64,000 nucleotides of DNA, from contig SDWH01000002.1 of NCBI GenBank assembly GCA_019550975.1, positions 124,001 to 188,000 of the forward strand, in the 5' to 3' direction. The translations under genes and the position numbers were made by a program. The DNA is from Bacteroidales bacterium SW299 (GTDB lineage: Bacteria > Bacteroidota > Bacteroidia > Bacteroidales > Bacteroidaceae). The notes under the pieces were generated by a model. The model had not been told where the DNA came from. It ran no database searches and saw only the letters and a list, made by a program, of their open reading frames with translations. Of the stretch, positions 54,501 to 63,175 are shown piece after piece. Each line of letters begins with the position of its first letter. The first letter of the stretch is position 1.

Positions 54501-54712
54501 CCTACGGCAAAGTGCTTTACTCCCGTAAAGTCGATCAGGAAGTTTTTGTAGTGACTGGGGTAAAGGGCAAACTCTGCCGGACTGCCGTCTTTTTCCCCGA
54601 TTTCAAACAATACATTGTCTGCCCTCATGCTGCCTGCATGAGTTCCCGGCTGGGATGCCCACAGATTTCCGCAGCCGGTAATGAGCAGAGCGAACAATAA
54701 TTTTACTTTCAT
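51509..54712 (-). CDS. GH92 alpha-mannosidase with N-terminal carbohydrate-binding-like domain
   Basis: GH92 enzymes are calcium-dependent inverting exo-alpha-mannosidases. The 1067-residue protein has a lipoprotein signal (ITGC, Cys14). Residues about 30-230 look like the C-terminal jelly-roll of PL4 rhamnogalacturonate lyases: GYYAGYHPRHFPVINFQLPE, FFAGANGKELPVLRVEVNG, PAGWLEKGMNRIQ..IRLSG. The GH92 part (about 330-1060) shows PFGMVQIAPDNED, DLYAPSEYPHN, NTMEYAYDDWC, GFTEGNAFNYTWFVPHN, and GNETSMEVAYLFN.AGAPH...YPGDEDLGQMSSWFVMSAIGLF, which contains the acid/base region. Typical GH92 proteins are 730-780 residues, so the extra N-terminus is notable. It heads the operon with GH2 and the lyase and has a 16-bp palindrome upstream. 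Confidence 0.92.
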   Translation of the reverse strand: MKVKLLFALLITGCGNLWASQPGTHAGSMRADNVLFEIGEKDGSPAEFALYPSHYKNFLIDFTGVKHFAVGYSTPEKNWPYVLPGPKDRWGGGGYYAGYHPRHFPVINFQLPETRKEGNCLLSLFFAGANGKELPVLRVEVNGHRFEKKIEGKSTDKLLTGEEKPDLQEWTIKFPAGWLEKGMNRIQMGIVKGRWCMFDCIRLSGPDGMDITPISSSLITSVKAADFEYEKSGKKHSLPILVDMVQYDRPRNLTFVCGKTKVTRRVETGKSIQQILVPAVKNPKNEEFAIYADGKPIYQGTVSLAPKPLHEYADDVDILMGTGNSRWMYKPSVSLPFGMVQIAPDNEDEKWKAGYEYTIENIAGFNHFCDWTIDGFLMQPTCGELQVNPGPEDNPDAGYRSRIDKSTEKAEVGKYSVFMTDTKITAEVSATDRASIQRYTFPAGCKNRRVLVDLYAPSEYPHNLQDAHITKVSDTEIEGYATYFGAYTGYTAEQYYTIHFVMQFDKSFASMGGWVNDQIKAEQKYLGAWHSTHEFETEPKIMHNITEVCGKGDVGFFLDFPAEEDASTVQVRTGVSLVDVAGARNNLRQELALPFGWDLEKVAENARSIWNDYLSRIEIETDDYLQQKKFYSNLYRAYSAKASWSDFDGRYRDEREQICRLESPNDRVVSGEYWNTFWDNQQLFNLTAPELSSMWARSAISLYKNGGWFNTDPAGIEHTGVMVAMHMVSQIWGAWQSGIRDFDLKLAYEGLKKMLLTPPQRHEGGGTAGVEDLVPYMKYGYIPQGMGQVSNTMEYAYDDWCLAQMAKYLGYESDYEYFSKRSESWTNLFDTKSGFIRPKDKDGNWITPFDPYHTPGFTEGNAFNYTWFVPHNPEKLIKLMGRERFVSRLDSAMQKSSYANFNASGDDFANYPINHGNETSMEVAYLFNRAGAPHLSQKWVRAIQEQYYGTTPYDAYPGDEDLGQMSSWFVMSAIGLFQMDGGCAEKPFYEVTTPRYSKITIHLDGKYGRGIDFVIEAPGASKENKYVHSIRLNGKRIDGFRIDQQEVLKGGKMTIEMKNTPKYTKQK

Positions 54713-54752
54713 GGCTTGGTCGTTTTTTAAGGCACGCTTGTATTTTCTATTT

Positions 54753-54768
54753 GTCTATAAAGATAGAC
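54753..54768. promoter_or_regulatory. perfect 16-bp palindrome upstream of GH92
   Basis: GTCTAT-AAAG-ATAGAC lies 41-56 bp before the GH92 start. The minus strand reads TATCTTTA across it, one base from the TAnnTTTG -7 box, so it could be an operator over the promoter. This is inference. Confidence 0.4.
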
Positions 54769-55185
54769 GTTTATTTAAAGTCGGGCGGACGATTACGTTT
54801 ATTAATGGGGATATATTGTCTTATGCTGGAAATTTAACGGTGAATTGGACGCATTTGTATCTGCCTTTGGACAAAATCTCCCCTTTCCGCAGGACGGAGA
54901 TGGAATATCTGGAAGGATTTTCTTCGTTGGTTGAGAGCAAAAAAGTGCGTTGAAACATAAATCAACTTTCATTCGATCATGCTGAATGTTCGTTGTGTGG
55001 GATGCTGGACGGACGGATAGCTTTGGTGGATGGGGATATGCTTTGGACTTTGCGGGGGAAGGTGTTCTTTTGGAGGCGGCGCTGGTTCATTATGCTGTAT
55101 GAAAAATAGTTAAAGTTGAAAATAGAAGTCTTTCATATTCAACAATAGTTTCATTCAGGTAACTGATTGTGGTGCAGGTGCCTTA

Positions 55186-55216
55186 TTGTATGCGCTGAAA
55201 AATGCTTCTATATTTG
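55186..55216 (+). promoter_or_regulatory. cupin gene promoter
   Basis: TTG (55186-55188), a 20-bp gap, then TATATTTG (55209-55216), 30 bp before the ATG at 55247, which sets the start over the longer frame from 55202. Confidence 0.65.
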
Positions 55217-55246
55217 TTCTGTAGAAACATAAAACAGAAGCAGGTT

Positions 55247-55696
55247 ATGAAACAGATCGAGAAAGTGGCTGAGGCCAAGAATTTTGCGGCTATAAGTGTC
55301 GGCAAAATGAACGAATTGGGTGATTATGAATTGCAGCTGGGTCCGGACGTGAAGATTCCGGGTAAAGTGTTTGGGGGATCTTCTCTGCAGGCTACAGGAA
55401 GCGAATTTTCGTTCCAGTCATTCCGTCCGGGAACGGAAACCGGTTTTTTGCATACGCACAAGAATCACGAGGAGTTGTACTTCTTTCTGAGCGGAAAGGG
55501 AGAGTTTCAGGTGGATGGCAAAGTGTTTCCTGTAGAAGAAGGTACGGTGGTCCGTGTATCTCCCGAAGGCAGACGTTCTGTCCGCAACAATGGAACAGAG
55601 CCGCTGGTCATGTTGTGTGTGCAGTACAAGGCCCATACGTTTGCGGACGAGGATGCTGCTGATGGAAATATCCTGAATGAGGCGGTGAAGTGGTGA
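55247..55696 (+). CDS. cupin domain protein
   Basis: The 149-residue protein is a single conserved cupin barrel with motif 1 HTHKNHEELYFFLSGKGEF (about 65-83; two His and a Glu for metal) and motif 2 near 98-115 (EGTVVRVSPEGRRSVRNNG). The frame is open to 55202 but the promoter lies inside that extension. It is monocistronic and convergent with the GH36 gene across a strong hairpin. Function is unknown; sugar-isomerase-like or small-molecule-binding roles are common in such cupins. Confidence 0.82.
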   Translation: MKQIEKVAEAKNFAAISVGKMNELGDYELQLGPDVKIPGKVFGGSSLQATGSEFSFQSFRPGTETGFLHTHKNHEELYFFLSGKGEFQVDGKVFPVEEGTVVRVSPEGRRSVRNNGTEPLVMLCVQYKAHTFADEDAADGNILNEAVKW

Positions 55697-55735
55697 TGGC
55701 ATCTTGAGCCGTATGCGTTTACGTCTGTTTGTTGC

Positions 55736-55806
55736 AGAGAGGCTGCGCCAACATGAAAACCAACTTTCATTTCTGGCGCAGCCTCTCTCAGCATCTCTCT
55801 TTTTTC
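55736..55806 (+). terminator. strong terminator after the cupin gene
   Basis: A perfect 15-bp stem (AGAGAGGCTGCGCCA / TGGCGCAGCCTCTCT) is followed about 10 bases later by TTTTTT on the plus strand. The run touches the GH36 stop codon region, so it can serve both convergent genes. Confidence 0.7.
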
Positions 55807-58006
55807 AGTTCACAGCTTCCAGATAGAGCACGCGGCTGGCGTAGTCGTTTTGCTTATGATAGTCAACGTTGTGCCTGTATGGGATTTCCAGGCCGTTGTT
55901 CATCAGAAACGCTCCGCTGAATGTCTTTCCTTCGAACGCAAGCGGGGTGTTGTCGATCCGGTTCAATTCGTGGATGCGATAGCGTTTCTCCGGGTTCAGT
56001 CCCGCCATCTTGACACGCGGTATGTGCTGGTTGACAAATGTTTCCGTTTTCCACCAGTAGAATGCCGCTTTGTCTTTTTCCGGTGAAGTGTACATCAGTG
56101 AAGCCACACCCAGTCGGTCGTAAGGAGAAATCAGGCGATAGATGTCGCCGAACTGCACAATCGGCCGGATGGTCTTGTAGTCTGCGATTGCTTTGCGGCA
56201 GAGTTCTTTTTCTTCATCGGTCATGTTCTTTGGCTGGATTTCCATTCCCAGGCGTCCGTTCATGGCCACGTCGATGCGGTATTTCAGCGGAATGGTCCGG
56301 AATGTCTGATGATTCGGGGCAGCACTGATGTGCGAAGCCATTGCGATGGCCGGGAAGAAGTAAGACGTTCCCCACTGCATGTAGATCCTTTGCAAGGCAT
56401 CGGTGTTGTCGCTCACCCAAAACTCGTCGAAGTAAGGAAGATAGCCGTAGTTTGCGCGTCCGCCTCCGCTGGCACAGGCCTGAATGGTCAGATCCGGATA
56501 TTTGGCCCGGATGCGCTGGCAGATTTTCTCAAGACCGCGATGGTATTCGATGTACATGTGGCTCTGTTTGTCTTTGTTCAGGAAATTCGAGCCGTGGTTC
56601 ATGATGCCCATGTTCGCATCCCATTTGATGTAGTCTATTTCGGGGTATTCTGTCATCAGATTGTCTACAACTCCAAACACGAAATCCTGCACTTCCGGAT
56701 TGCCCAGATCGAGCACGACCTGCGTTCCTCCGCGTCCCAGCACCGGATCACGCTGGGGAGCCTTCAGAATCCATTCCGGATGCTTTTCATAGAGTTCGCT
56801 GGTGGTGTTTGCCATTTCCGGCTCGATCCATATGCCGAACTTCACTCCGTTTTTCCTGGCGTCGGCCAGCAGTCCCCCGATACCTTTCGGAAGTTTGGTC
56901 GTGTCTGTCACCCAGTCGCCCAAGGACGAGTTGTCGCTGTTTCGCTTGTACTTGTCGCCGAACCATCCGTCGTCCATGACAAACAGTTCTCCTCCCATCG
57001 AGGCGATATCGGCCATCATCTGGTCCATGCCTTTCTGGTTGATGTTGAAATACACGCCTTCCCAGCTGTTGAGCAGGATTTTGCGAAGCTGGTTTCCGTG
57101 CGCCAGCTTGTGGAGCCGTGCCCAGCGGTGGAAATTGCGGCTGGCTCCGCTCAGTCCCTCTTTGCTGTAGGTGAGGGCCAGTTCCGGAGTGCGGAACGTT
57201 TCTTCTTTTTCCAGTGTATAGGCCGAGTTCTCTTCGTTGATTCCGGCATAGAACTGATGGTATTCGCTGTCGTCCGTGTCAATTCTCAGCTTGTAGTTGC
57301 CCGTATAGCAGAGCGCGGCACCGATTACGTTGCCTGAGTTTTCCTGCGGTTGTCCGTCGAGCGAGAACATCACTTCAGCGTGGGCCGTATGCGAGTTGCG
57401 CACCCCGTCCTTGTTCTTGATGACCTTCATGCCCGGTTCGAGCGCTTCTTGTGCCAGACGCCCTTCGTTTGCCCACGAGCCATAAAGCGACGAGAGCCAT
57501 ACGTTTCCTCTGCGGATGGGCAGGTAGGCCGAAGCGAACTGGTTCAGTGCCACCGGCTTTTTTTCTCCGTGGCTGATTTCGGTCCATGTTTCAATGACAT
57601 CGGCATCCTGATAAGCTTTGTAGCAGACATCGATGTAGAAAGGATACACCTTGTCTTTCATGGTTATGGTTGTAATGACCGCATTGTTTTCGGTCCGTGA
57701 AGCCGTTTTTTCCACTTCCATCTGGAGCGACATGTTTCCGTCGGCATGTTTCACGGCCAGTGCCGCTTCGCCGGGGCAGTTCATTCCGTATACGGGATAT
57801 GCCGGAAACTGCGGCAGGCCCGAACTGCTGATATTCTTCAGGTCATCTTCAGATAGTTTTTCACCGTAATAGATGAATTTCAGTTCCTGTCCTTCGGATG
57901 CGTTTATCACGAGCGAAGTATTCGGCGTGGAAACGCAGATGTTTTCGGCCGAAAGAGCCATGGACAGCAGGCCCAGTCCTGTGAGCAAATACATTTTTCT
58001 TCTCAT
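55805..58006 (-). CDS. GH36 alpha-galactosidase
   Basis: GH36 retaining alpha-galactosidases remove alpha-1,6-galactose side chains, for example from galactomannan or raffinose-type sugars. The 733 residues (signal peptide about 1-20) have an N-terminal beta-supersandwich and a TIM barrel with FVMDDGWFG near 351, FGIWIEPEM near 396, the nucleophile Asp463 in YIKWDANMG and the acid/base Asp533 in WVSDNTDA, plus CASGGGRANYG near 511. The start may be ATG 58006 or 58012; the frame is open to 58060 without a better signal. It is divergent from the AraC regulator and close to the mannan operon, so galactomannan debranching is the likely role. Confidence 0.92.
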   Translation of the reverse strand: MRRKMYLLTGLGLLSMALSAENICVSTPNTSLVINASEGQELKFIYYGEKLSEDDLKNISSSGLPQFPAYPVYGMNCPGEAALAVKHADGNMSLQMEVEKTASRTENNAVITTITMKDKVYPFYIDVCYKAYQDADVIETWTEISHGEKKPVALNQFASAYLPIRRGNVWLSSLYGSWANEGRLAQEALEPGMKVIKNKDGVRNSHTAHAEVMFSLDGQPQENSGNVIGAALCYTGNYKLRIDTDDSEYHQFYAGINEENSAYTLEKEETFRTPELALTYSKEGLSGASRNFHRWARLHKLAHGNQLRKILLNSWEGVYFNINQKGMDQMMADIASMGGELFVMDDGWFGDKYKRNSDNSSLGDWVTDTTKLPKGIGGLLADARKNGVKFGIWIEPEMANTTSELYEKHPEWILKAPQRDPVLGRGGTQVVLDLGNPEVQDFVFGVVDNLMTEYPEIDYIKWDANMGIMNHGSNFLNKDKQSHMYIEYHRGLEKICQRIRAKYPDLTIQACASGGGRANYGYLPYFDEFWVSDNTDALQRIYMQWGTSYFFPAIAMASHISAAPNHQTFRTIPLKYRIDVAMNGRLGMEIQPKNMTDEEKELCRKAIADYKTIRPIVQFGDIYRLISPYDRLGVASLMYTSPEKDKAAFYWWKTETFVNQHIPRVKMAGLNPEKRYRIHELNRIDNTPLAFEGKTFSGAFLMNNGLEIPYRHNVDYHKQNDYASRVLYLEAVN

Positions 58007-58040
58007 GTGCATTGATGATATTAGATGATTATTACAAGTG

Positions 58041-58048
58041 CAAAAATA
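58041..58048 (-). promoter_or_regulatory. GH36 gene -7 box
   Basis: The minus strand reads TATTTTTG, 34 bp ahead of the GH36 start. No -33 TTTG, consistent with activator dependence. Confidence 0.4.
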
Positions 58049-58100
58049 AGCGTTTTGCATGTGACTGACTGGTATTTTTTTATCAATTCCTCATGAAATA

Positions 58101-58131
58101 TTTGCGGCTTGCCGGAAACTTTTTAATTTTG
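58101..58131 (+). promoter_or_regulatory. araC-type regulator promoter
   Basis: TTTG (58101-58104), a 19-bp gap, then TAATTTTG (58124-58131), an exact consensus fit 34 bp before the ATG. It shares the 159-bp divergent region with the GH36 promoter. Confidence 0.75.
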
Positions 58132-58165
58132 CTTTGAGAAACGCTTTGTTAAAAAAGATATTGCT

Positions 58166-59059
58166 ATGGACAAACTTGACGATTCGCCGCATATCATCCG
58201 TGAAATAACTCCTCTTTCAGACAAGGACTGCTTTTATATTGCAGACAGAAGGAAGACGGAATTCACCTATCCGATACATTGCCACAAGGAATTTGAGCTT
58301 AACTTCGTCGAGCACGGCAAGGGCCTGAAACGGATTGTGGGAGATTCCGTTGAATCCGCTTCCGACTATGATCTGGTGCTGATAACGAGTTCTGATCTTG
58401 AGCATTGCTGGGAGCAGGGCGACTGCCATTCTCCGGACATCCGCGAGGTGACGATACAGTTCTCGTCCCATTTCTTTGACAGCCTGATCAATACCAACCA
58501 GTTTGACCGGGTGAAGGAAATGCTGAACAGGGCGAAGAACGGCCTTTGTTTTCCCATTTCTGCCATCATGAAGATTTATTCGCAGATAGACACCCTCTCG
58601 GAGAAGAAGGGTTTCTATGCGGTGCTGAGCTTCCTTTCGCTGCTGTATGAACTGTCTTTCTTCGTAGACCAGGCACGCACGCTCTCAAGCTCCTCATTCG
58701 CGAAAATCGAGGTGCAGTCCAACAGCCGGAGGATTCAGAAAGTGCAGCATTATATCAGCGAACACTATCAGGAGGAGGTGCGGCTCAACCAGCTTGCCGA
58801 GATGGTGGGGATGACAGGGGTGGCTTTCAGCCGTTTCTTCAAGTTGCGCACAGGGAAAAGCCTGTCGGACTATATCATTGACATCCGTCTGGGATATGCT
58901 GTAAGGCTGCTGGTGGATTCTACCATGTCGATAGCCGAAATCTGCTATGAGTGCGGATTCAACAACCTGTCGAATTTCAACCGGATATTCCGGAAGAAGA
59001 AATCCTGCTCGCCGAAAGAGTTCCGTGAGAATTACCGGAAGAAACGGGTGCTCATCTGA
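58166..59059 (+). CDS. AraC-family transcriptional regulator
   Basis: The 297-residue protein has an N-terminal cupin-type sensor (about 20-90: FTYPIHCHKEFELNFVEHGKG with His residues) and a C-terminal AraC HTH pair (about 195-295: RLNQLAEMVGMTGVAFSRFFK, then SIAEICYECGFNNLSNFNRIFRKKKSCSPKEFRENYR). It lies between the divergent GH36 gene and the downstream mannan operon, so it probably controls both in response to a mannan- or galactomannan-derived sugar. It is not the HTCS type that controls the other loci here. Ligand unknown. Confidence 0.9.
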   Translation: MDKLDDSPHIIREITPLSDKDCFYIADRRKTEFTYPIHCHKEFELNFVEHGKGLKRIVGDSVESASDYDLVLITSSDLEHCWEQGDCHSPDIREVTIQFSSHFFDSLINTNQFDRVKEMLNRAKNGLCFPISAIMKIYSQIDTLSEKKGFYAVLSFLSLLYELSFFVDQARTLSSSSFAKIEVQSNSRRIQKVQHYISEHYQEEVRLNQLAEMVGMTGVAFSRFFKLRTGKSLSDYIIDIRLGYAVRLLVDSTMSIAEICYECGFNNLSNFNRIFRKKKSCSPKEFRENYRKKRVLI

Positions 59060-59078
59060 CCGTTTGTCTTTTGTTTGC

Positions 59079-59120
59079 AGCCGGCTTCTGCTCCGTTCGG
59101 TGAGGGAACAAAAGCCGGCT
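59079..59120 (+). terminator. hairpin after the AraC regulator
   Basis: AGCCGGCTT (59079-59087) and AAGCCGGCT (59112-59120) form a 9-bp stem with a 24-nt loop. It is weak as an intrinsic terminator (TTCC only follows). Confidence 0.4.
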
Positions 59121-59164
59121 TTCCGTGCGGAAAAGTCAGGATGATGCCGTCGGATTCTGTATTC

Positions 59165-59248
59165 CACGTTGTGGATTGTATAAACCGCATTGTGGAATGT
59201 ATGTTTCACGCTGTGGATTATATAAACCACGTTGTGGAACGGAGTTTT
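59165..59248. repeat. four tandem 21-bp units, type B, upstream of GH26
   Basis: Four contiguous 21-bp units start at 59165, 59186, 59207 and 59228. The cores are CCACGTTGTGG, CCGCATTGTGG, TCACGCTGTGG and CCACGTTGTGG. The array is preceded by TTCTGTATTC and ends with GTGGAACGGAGTTT, as at 33076-33159. It lies in the 401-bp gap between the AraC gene and GH26, which has no gene; the GH26 promoter is 128 bp further on. Confidence 0.88.
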
Positions 59249-59375
59249 TGCCGGCTTGTTTCTGCCTTTTTCCCTTGCAGCTTCCGGTTTGCCGGAAGGA
59301 TGGGTGCGCATTGGCGTATGTGCGGCAGCGTTTTTCCGCTTTTTGTTTCTTGTATTGCTTTTGGCTAAAATAGTA

Positions 59376-59407
59376 TTGTTCTTTTTGCGCCGACTCGTCT
59401 AATTTTG
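59376..59407 (+). promoter_or_regulatory. promoter of the GH26-GH130-MFS-epimerase operon
   Basis: TTG (59376-59378), a 21-bp gap, then TAATTTTG (59400-59407), about 53 bp before the GH26 ATG. Confidence 0.6.
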
Positions 59408-59460
59408 CACTTACGAAAAGACAACGAAAACAGATTACTGAATCCTATTAGTTAAGTAGT

Positions 59461-60585
59461 ATGAACTTGAAGGTTATGACAGGGGCGGTGATGTTGGCGG
59501 CATTCGCCTCTTGCTCGACAGAGCCTGCTGTGACGGACAACAGCAAAACGCCGGAAGCGAGATTTCTTGAAGCGCAGTTGAAGAATGTGCCGAAGTTCGG
59601 CTTTATGATCGGTCACCACGATGACCCGGTGTATGGCATCGGATGGGAGGGCGATTCAGCACGCAGCGACATAAAGAGCGTGTGCGGCGATTATCCGGCC
59701 GTGATGTCGTTCGATCTGGGGCGTATTGAGCTGGGAGGTGAGATGAACCTCGACAAAGTGCCGTTTGACCGGATCCGCAAGGAAACGGTGGCTCAATATG
59801 AGCGGGGCGGAATCGTTTCTTTCAGTTGGCATGCGGACAATCCGCTCACAGGGAAGGATTCGTGGGACGTGTCTGACTCCACGGTCGTGAAGTCGGTGTT
59901 GCCCGGAGGGGCGAATCATGAGAAATTCATGGGATGGCTGGATGCAGTTGCCGATTTCTTCAATTCAATCCGGACGGCAGATGGAGTGAAAGTTCCCGTA
60001 TTGTTCCGTCCGTGGCACGAACATACCGGAAGCTGGTTCTGGTGGGGGCAGAACTTGTGCTCGGCCGATGAATATAAGCGTCTTTGGGAAATGACATATA
60101 GCCGTATGCAGGAAAAGGGAGCCAGCCAGTTGCTCTATGCTTATTCTCCGGGTACGGAGCCTCAGGATTCTGCGGCATATCTTGAGCGTTATCCGGGCGA
60201 CAGCATCATTGACCTGATCGGGGTGGACGGTTATCAGTTCGACCGTGATGCCTATCTCAAAAGCATGAACGGCGTGCTGCGTGTGATGCAGCAGGTGAGC
60301 GTGAGCCATCAGAAGCCGATGGCAGTCACCGAAACCGGTTATGAAACCATTCCCGATTCGGTATGGTGGACACAGACTTTGCTGCCTTTGGCAGAGAAGT
60401 ATCCGGTAAGTTACGTGCTGTTCTGGCGCAATGCCCGCGAGCGTGAAAACCATTTCTATGCCCCTTATCCGGGCCATGCTTCGGAAGCTGACTTCGTGAA
60501 GTTCTACGAGAGCCCGAAGACGCTTTTCCTGAACGATTTCAATAAAATTAATTTCAACAATACTAATGAAAACGAAGAGTTATGA
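59461..60585 (+). CDS. GH26 endo-beta-1,4-mannanase lipoprotein
   Basis: GH26 mannanases cut beta-1,4-mannan, and the Bacteroides fragilis-type enzyme releases mannobiose. The 374-residue protein is a lipoprotein (Cys18 in AFASC). It has SWHADNP near 120, the acid/base Glu187 in [14 protein letters not shown] and the nucleophile Glu291 in AVTETGYE, which are the canonical GH26 residues. It heads a four-gene operon and overlaps GH130 by ATGA. The gene set matches the published B. fragilis mannan route, so mannobiose release outside or in the periplasm is the inferred role. Confidence 0.94.
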   Translation: MNLKVMTGAVMLAAFASCSTEPAVTDNSKTPEARFLEAQLKNVPKFGFMIGHHDDPVYGIGWEGDSARSDIKSVCGDYPAVMSFDLGRIELGGEMNLDKVPFDRIRKETVAQYERGGIVSFSWHADNPLTGKDSWDVSDSTVVKSVLPGGANHEKFMGWLDAVADFFNSIRTADGVKVPVLFRPWHEHTGSWFWWGQNLCSADEYKRLWEMTYSRMQEKGASQLLYAYSPGTEPQDSAAYLERYPGDSIIDLIGVDGYQFDRDAYLKSMNGVLRVMQQVSVSHQKPMAVTETGYETIPDSVWWTQTLLPLAEKYPVSYVLFWRNARERENHFYAPYPGHASEADFVKFYESPKTLFLNDFNKINFNNTNENEEL

Positions 60586-61760
60586 CTATGAACAACTTTG
60601 ATGAGAAGGTAAAGGCTTTGTTTGCCAAGCACGAAGCGTTGATTTCCCGGAAGAATGAGCCGGTTGAGGAATCCAACGGCGTGTATGTGCGTTACAGGTA
60701 TCCGGTGTTGACGGCCGCTCATGCGCCGGTGTTCTGGAGGTATGATCTTGACGAAAAGGCCAATCCCTACCTGATGGAACGCATTGGCGTAAACGCTGTC
60801 CTGAATTCGGGCGCGATCAAATGGCATGGAAAATATCTGTTGGTTGTGCGCGTGGAGGGCGTTGACCGGAAATCTTTCTTTGCGGTGGCGGAAAGCCCGA
60901 ACGGGGTAGACAATTTCCGTTTCTGGGACTATCCGGTCACTATGCCGGACGACGTGGTGCCGGCCACCAATATTTACGACATGCGGCTGACCGCTCATGA
61001 AGACGGATGGATTTATGGCGTTTTCTGTGCGGAACGTCATGACGGCAATGCGCCTGCGGGTGACTTGTCGTCTGCTACGGCCACGGCCGGCATTGCCCGC
61101 ACAAAAGACCTGAAGACCTGGGAGCGTCTGCCCGACTTGAAGTCGAAGAGCCAGCAGCGCAATGTAGTGCTTCATCCGGAGTTCGTTGACGGCAAGTATG
61201 CCTTCTATACCCGTCCGCAGGACGGATTTATCGATGCCGGAAGCGGGGGAGGCATCGGCTGGGCACTGGTGGATGATATCACCCATGCGGAGGTGAAGGA
61301 AGAGAAAATCATAGAAAGCCGCTATTATCACACCATAAAGGAAGTGAAGAACGGGGAAGGCCCGCATCCCATCAAAACGCCGAAAGGGTGGCTTCATCTG
61401 GCGCACGGTGTCCGCGGATGTGCTGCCGGGCTGCGCTATGTGCTGTACATGTATATGACATCCCTTGAAGATCCCACCCAAGTGATTGCATCGCCGGGCG
61501 GTTATTTTATGGCTCCGGAAGGAGAGGAGCGTGTGGGCGATGTTTCAAATGTGTTGTTCTCCAACGGCTGGATAGCAGACGAGGACGGTACGGTGTATAT
61601 TTATTATGCATCTTCCGATACGCGCATGCATGTTGCCGTTTCTACTGTTGATAAGCTGGTTGACTATTGTATGAATACTCCGGAGGACGGACTGTCAACG
61701 TCGGCATCTGTTGAAACCTTGAAGAAATTGATTGACCGCAATCTGGCGATCATGAAATGA
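60582..61760 (+). CDS. mgp: GH130 4-O-beta-D-mannosyl-D-glucose phosphorylase
   Basis: This cytoplasmic enzyme phosphorolyses mannosyl-glucose to mannose 1-phosphate and glucose. The 392 residues lack a signal peptide and show the beta-propeller GH130_1 pattern: [17 protein letters not shown] near 46, [11 protein letters not shown] near 75, [19 protein letters not shown], the catalytic-region Asp in [19 protein letters not shown] near 131, [20 protein letters not shown] near 208 and [28 protein letters not shown]. The match to the described B. fragilis mannosylglucose phosphorylase is close from memory. It overlaps GH26 and the MFS gene by 4 bp each. Confidence 0.93.
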   Translation: MTMNNFDEKVKALFAKHEALISRKNEPVEESNGVYVRYRYPVLTAAHAPVFWRYDLDEKANPYLMERIGVNAVLNSGAIKWHGKYLLVVRVEGVDRKSFFAVAESPNGVDNFRFWDYPVTMPDDVVPATNIYDMRLTAHEDGWIYGVFCAERHDGNAPAGDLSSATATAGIARTKDLKTWERLPDLKSKSQQRNVVLHPEFVDGKYAFYTRPQDGFIDAGSGGGIGWALVDDITHAEVKEEKIIESRYYHTIKEVKNGEGPHPIKTPKGWLHLAHGVRGCAAGLRYVLYMYMTSLEDPTQVIASPGGYFMAPEGEERVGDVSNVLFSNGWIADEDGTVYIYYASSDTRMHVAVSTVDKLVDYCMNTPEDGLSTSASVETLKKLIDRNLAIMK

Positions 61761-63175
61761 CAATAATAAAAGTAAGTACTGCCATGATAACACTTAGAGA
61801 GAAAATAGGCTATGGATTAGGCGATATGGCTTCTTCCATGTTCTGGAAGTTGTTTGGAGCCTATCTGATGATTTTTTATACGGACATATTCGGGCTTCCT
61901 GCCGCGATGGTCGGAACAATGTTTTTAGTCACAAGAATTTGGGATTCGGTTTTTGATCCGGTAATAGGTATTATTGCAGATAGAACAGACAGTCGTTGGG
62001 GCAAGTTCCGTCCTTATTTGCTGTTCCTGGCCGTTCCTTTCGGCTTGATTGGGGTACTTACTTTTTACACGCCGCCGTTTGGCGATGCGGGCAAGCTGGC
62101 ATATGCCTATATTACTTATTCGCTGATGATGATGGTTTATTCGGGGATCAATGTTCCTTACGCTTCCCTTTTGGGCGTGATGAGCCCTGATCCGAAGGAG
62201 CGCGGGACCTTGTCCACTTTCCGCATGATGTTTGCCTATCTGGGAAGTTTCATCGCTCTTCTGCTCTTTATGCCGATGGCGAACGCCTTCAGCGGGCACA
62301 GTTCCGATATGGCAGACCAGCAGCATGGCTGGCTGATGGCGGTGGTTGTGATAGCGGCGATGTGTGTGTTGCTTTTCTTCGGCTGCTTTTCATGGACGAA
62401 AGAACGGGTGAAACCGATCAGGGAAGTGAAAAGTTCACTGAAGGAGGATGTGCGCGACTTGTTCCGCAACCGTCCCTGGTGGGTGCTTTTCGGTGCCGGC
62501 ATAGCGTCGCTGGTGTTCAATTCCATCCGTGACGGCGCTGCGGTGTATTATTTCAAGTATTTTATCGTGGAAGAAGACTTTCATGTCATTTCGCTCTTTG
62601 GGATGTCGTTTGTCTTGAGCGGCCTTTTCCTGTCGGTGGGGCAGATGGCAAATATTGTCGGCGTTGTGCTGGCTGCTCCCGTAAGCAACAGAATCGGAAA
62701 GAAGAAGACTTTTGCCGTTGCCATGTTGCTGGCTACGGTGTTGAGCGTCGTCTTCTATTGGTTTGATAAGGATGACTTGGTTTTGATATTTGTGTTCCAG
62801 TGTCTTATCAGTATATGTGCCGGAAGCATTTTCCCTTTGTTGTGGTCGATGTATGCCGATTGCGCCGATTATTCGGAGATGAATACAGGAAACCGTGCCA
62901 CAGGTCTGATATTCAGCGCTTCTTCGATGAGTCAGAAATTCGGCTGGGCTATCGGTACGGCCGTTACGGGATGGCTGCTGTCTTATTTCGGATTTCAGGC
63001 GAATGCCGTTCAGAGCGCGGAAACGATACAAGGTATAAAGATGTTTTTAAGCTGGCTGCCTGCTGCTGCGGCATTCATTTCGATGCTGTTCGTGATAGGC
63101 TACCCCTTGGGCGAACAAAAGATGAGAGAGATAATCGAAACGTTAAACTTAAAGCGTACAATGAAAAATGATTAG
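61757..63175 (+). CDS. GPH/MFS sugar transporter
   Basis: The 472-residue protein is a glycoside-pentoside-hexuronide:cation symporter of the MFS type, with about twelve membrane segments and the family motifs [15 protein letters not shown] near 15-30, [30 protein letters not shown] near 57-86, and [22 protein letters not shown] near 131-152. It would bring mannobiose across the inner membrane. It overlaps GH130 by ATGA at 61757; the ATG at 61784 gives the more usual GPH start [11 protein letters not shown] and cannot be excluded. It overlaps the epimerase by 8 bp. Confidence 0.9.
   Translation: MTIIKVSTAMITLREKIGYGLGDMASSMFWKLFGAYLMIFYTDIFGLPAAMVGTMFLVTRIWDSVFDPVIGIIADRTDSRWGKFRPYLLFLAVPFGLIGVLTFYTPPFGDAGKLAYAYITYSLMMMVYSGINVPYASLLGVMSPDPKERGTLSTFRMMFAYLGSFIALLLFMPMANAFSGHSSDMADQQHGWLMAVVVIAAMCVLLFFGCFSWTKERVKPIREVKSSLKEDVRDLFRNRPWWVLFGAGIASLVFNSIRDGAAVYYFKYFIVEEDFHVISLFGMSFVLSGLFLSVGQMANIVGVVLAAPVSNRIGKKKTFAVAMLLATVLSVVFYWFDKDDLVLIFVFQCLISICAGSIFPLLWSMYADCADYSEMNTGNRATGLIFSASSMSQKFGWAIGTAVTGWLLSYFGFQANAVQSAETIQGIKMFLSWLPAAAAFISMLFVIGYPLGEQKMREIIETLNLKRTMKND

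Larger units (their letters stand above)
54713..55246. other. 534-bp intergenic region between GH92 and the cupin gene
   Basis: No gene is supported. It holds the GH92 upstream palindrome (54753-54768) and the cupin promoter (55186-55216). A frame from 54681 to 54953 has no recognisable motif and begins inside GH92 on the other strand. Confidence 0.5.

Noticed and set aside
54681..54953. 90-codon open frame upstream of the cupin gene
   Set aside because: It begins inside the GH92 coding region on the other strand, has no motif and no clear start signal.
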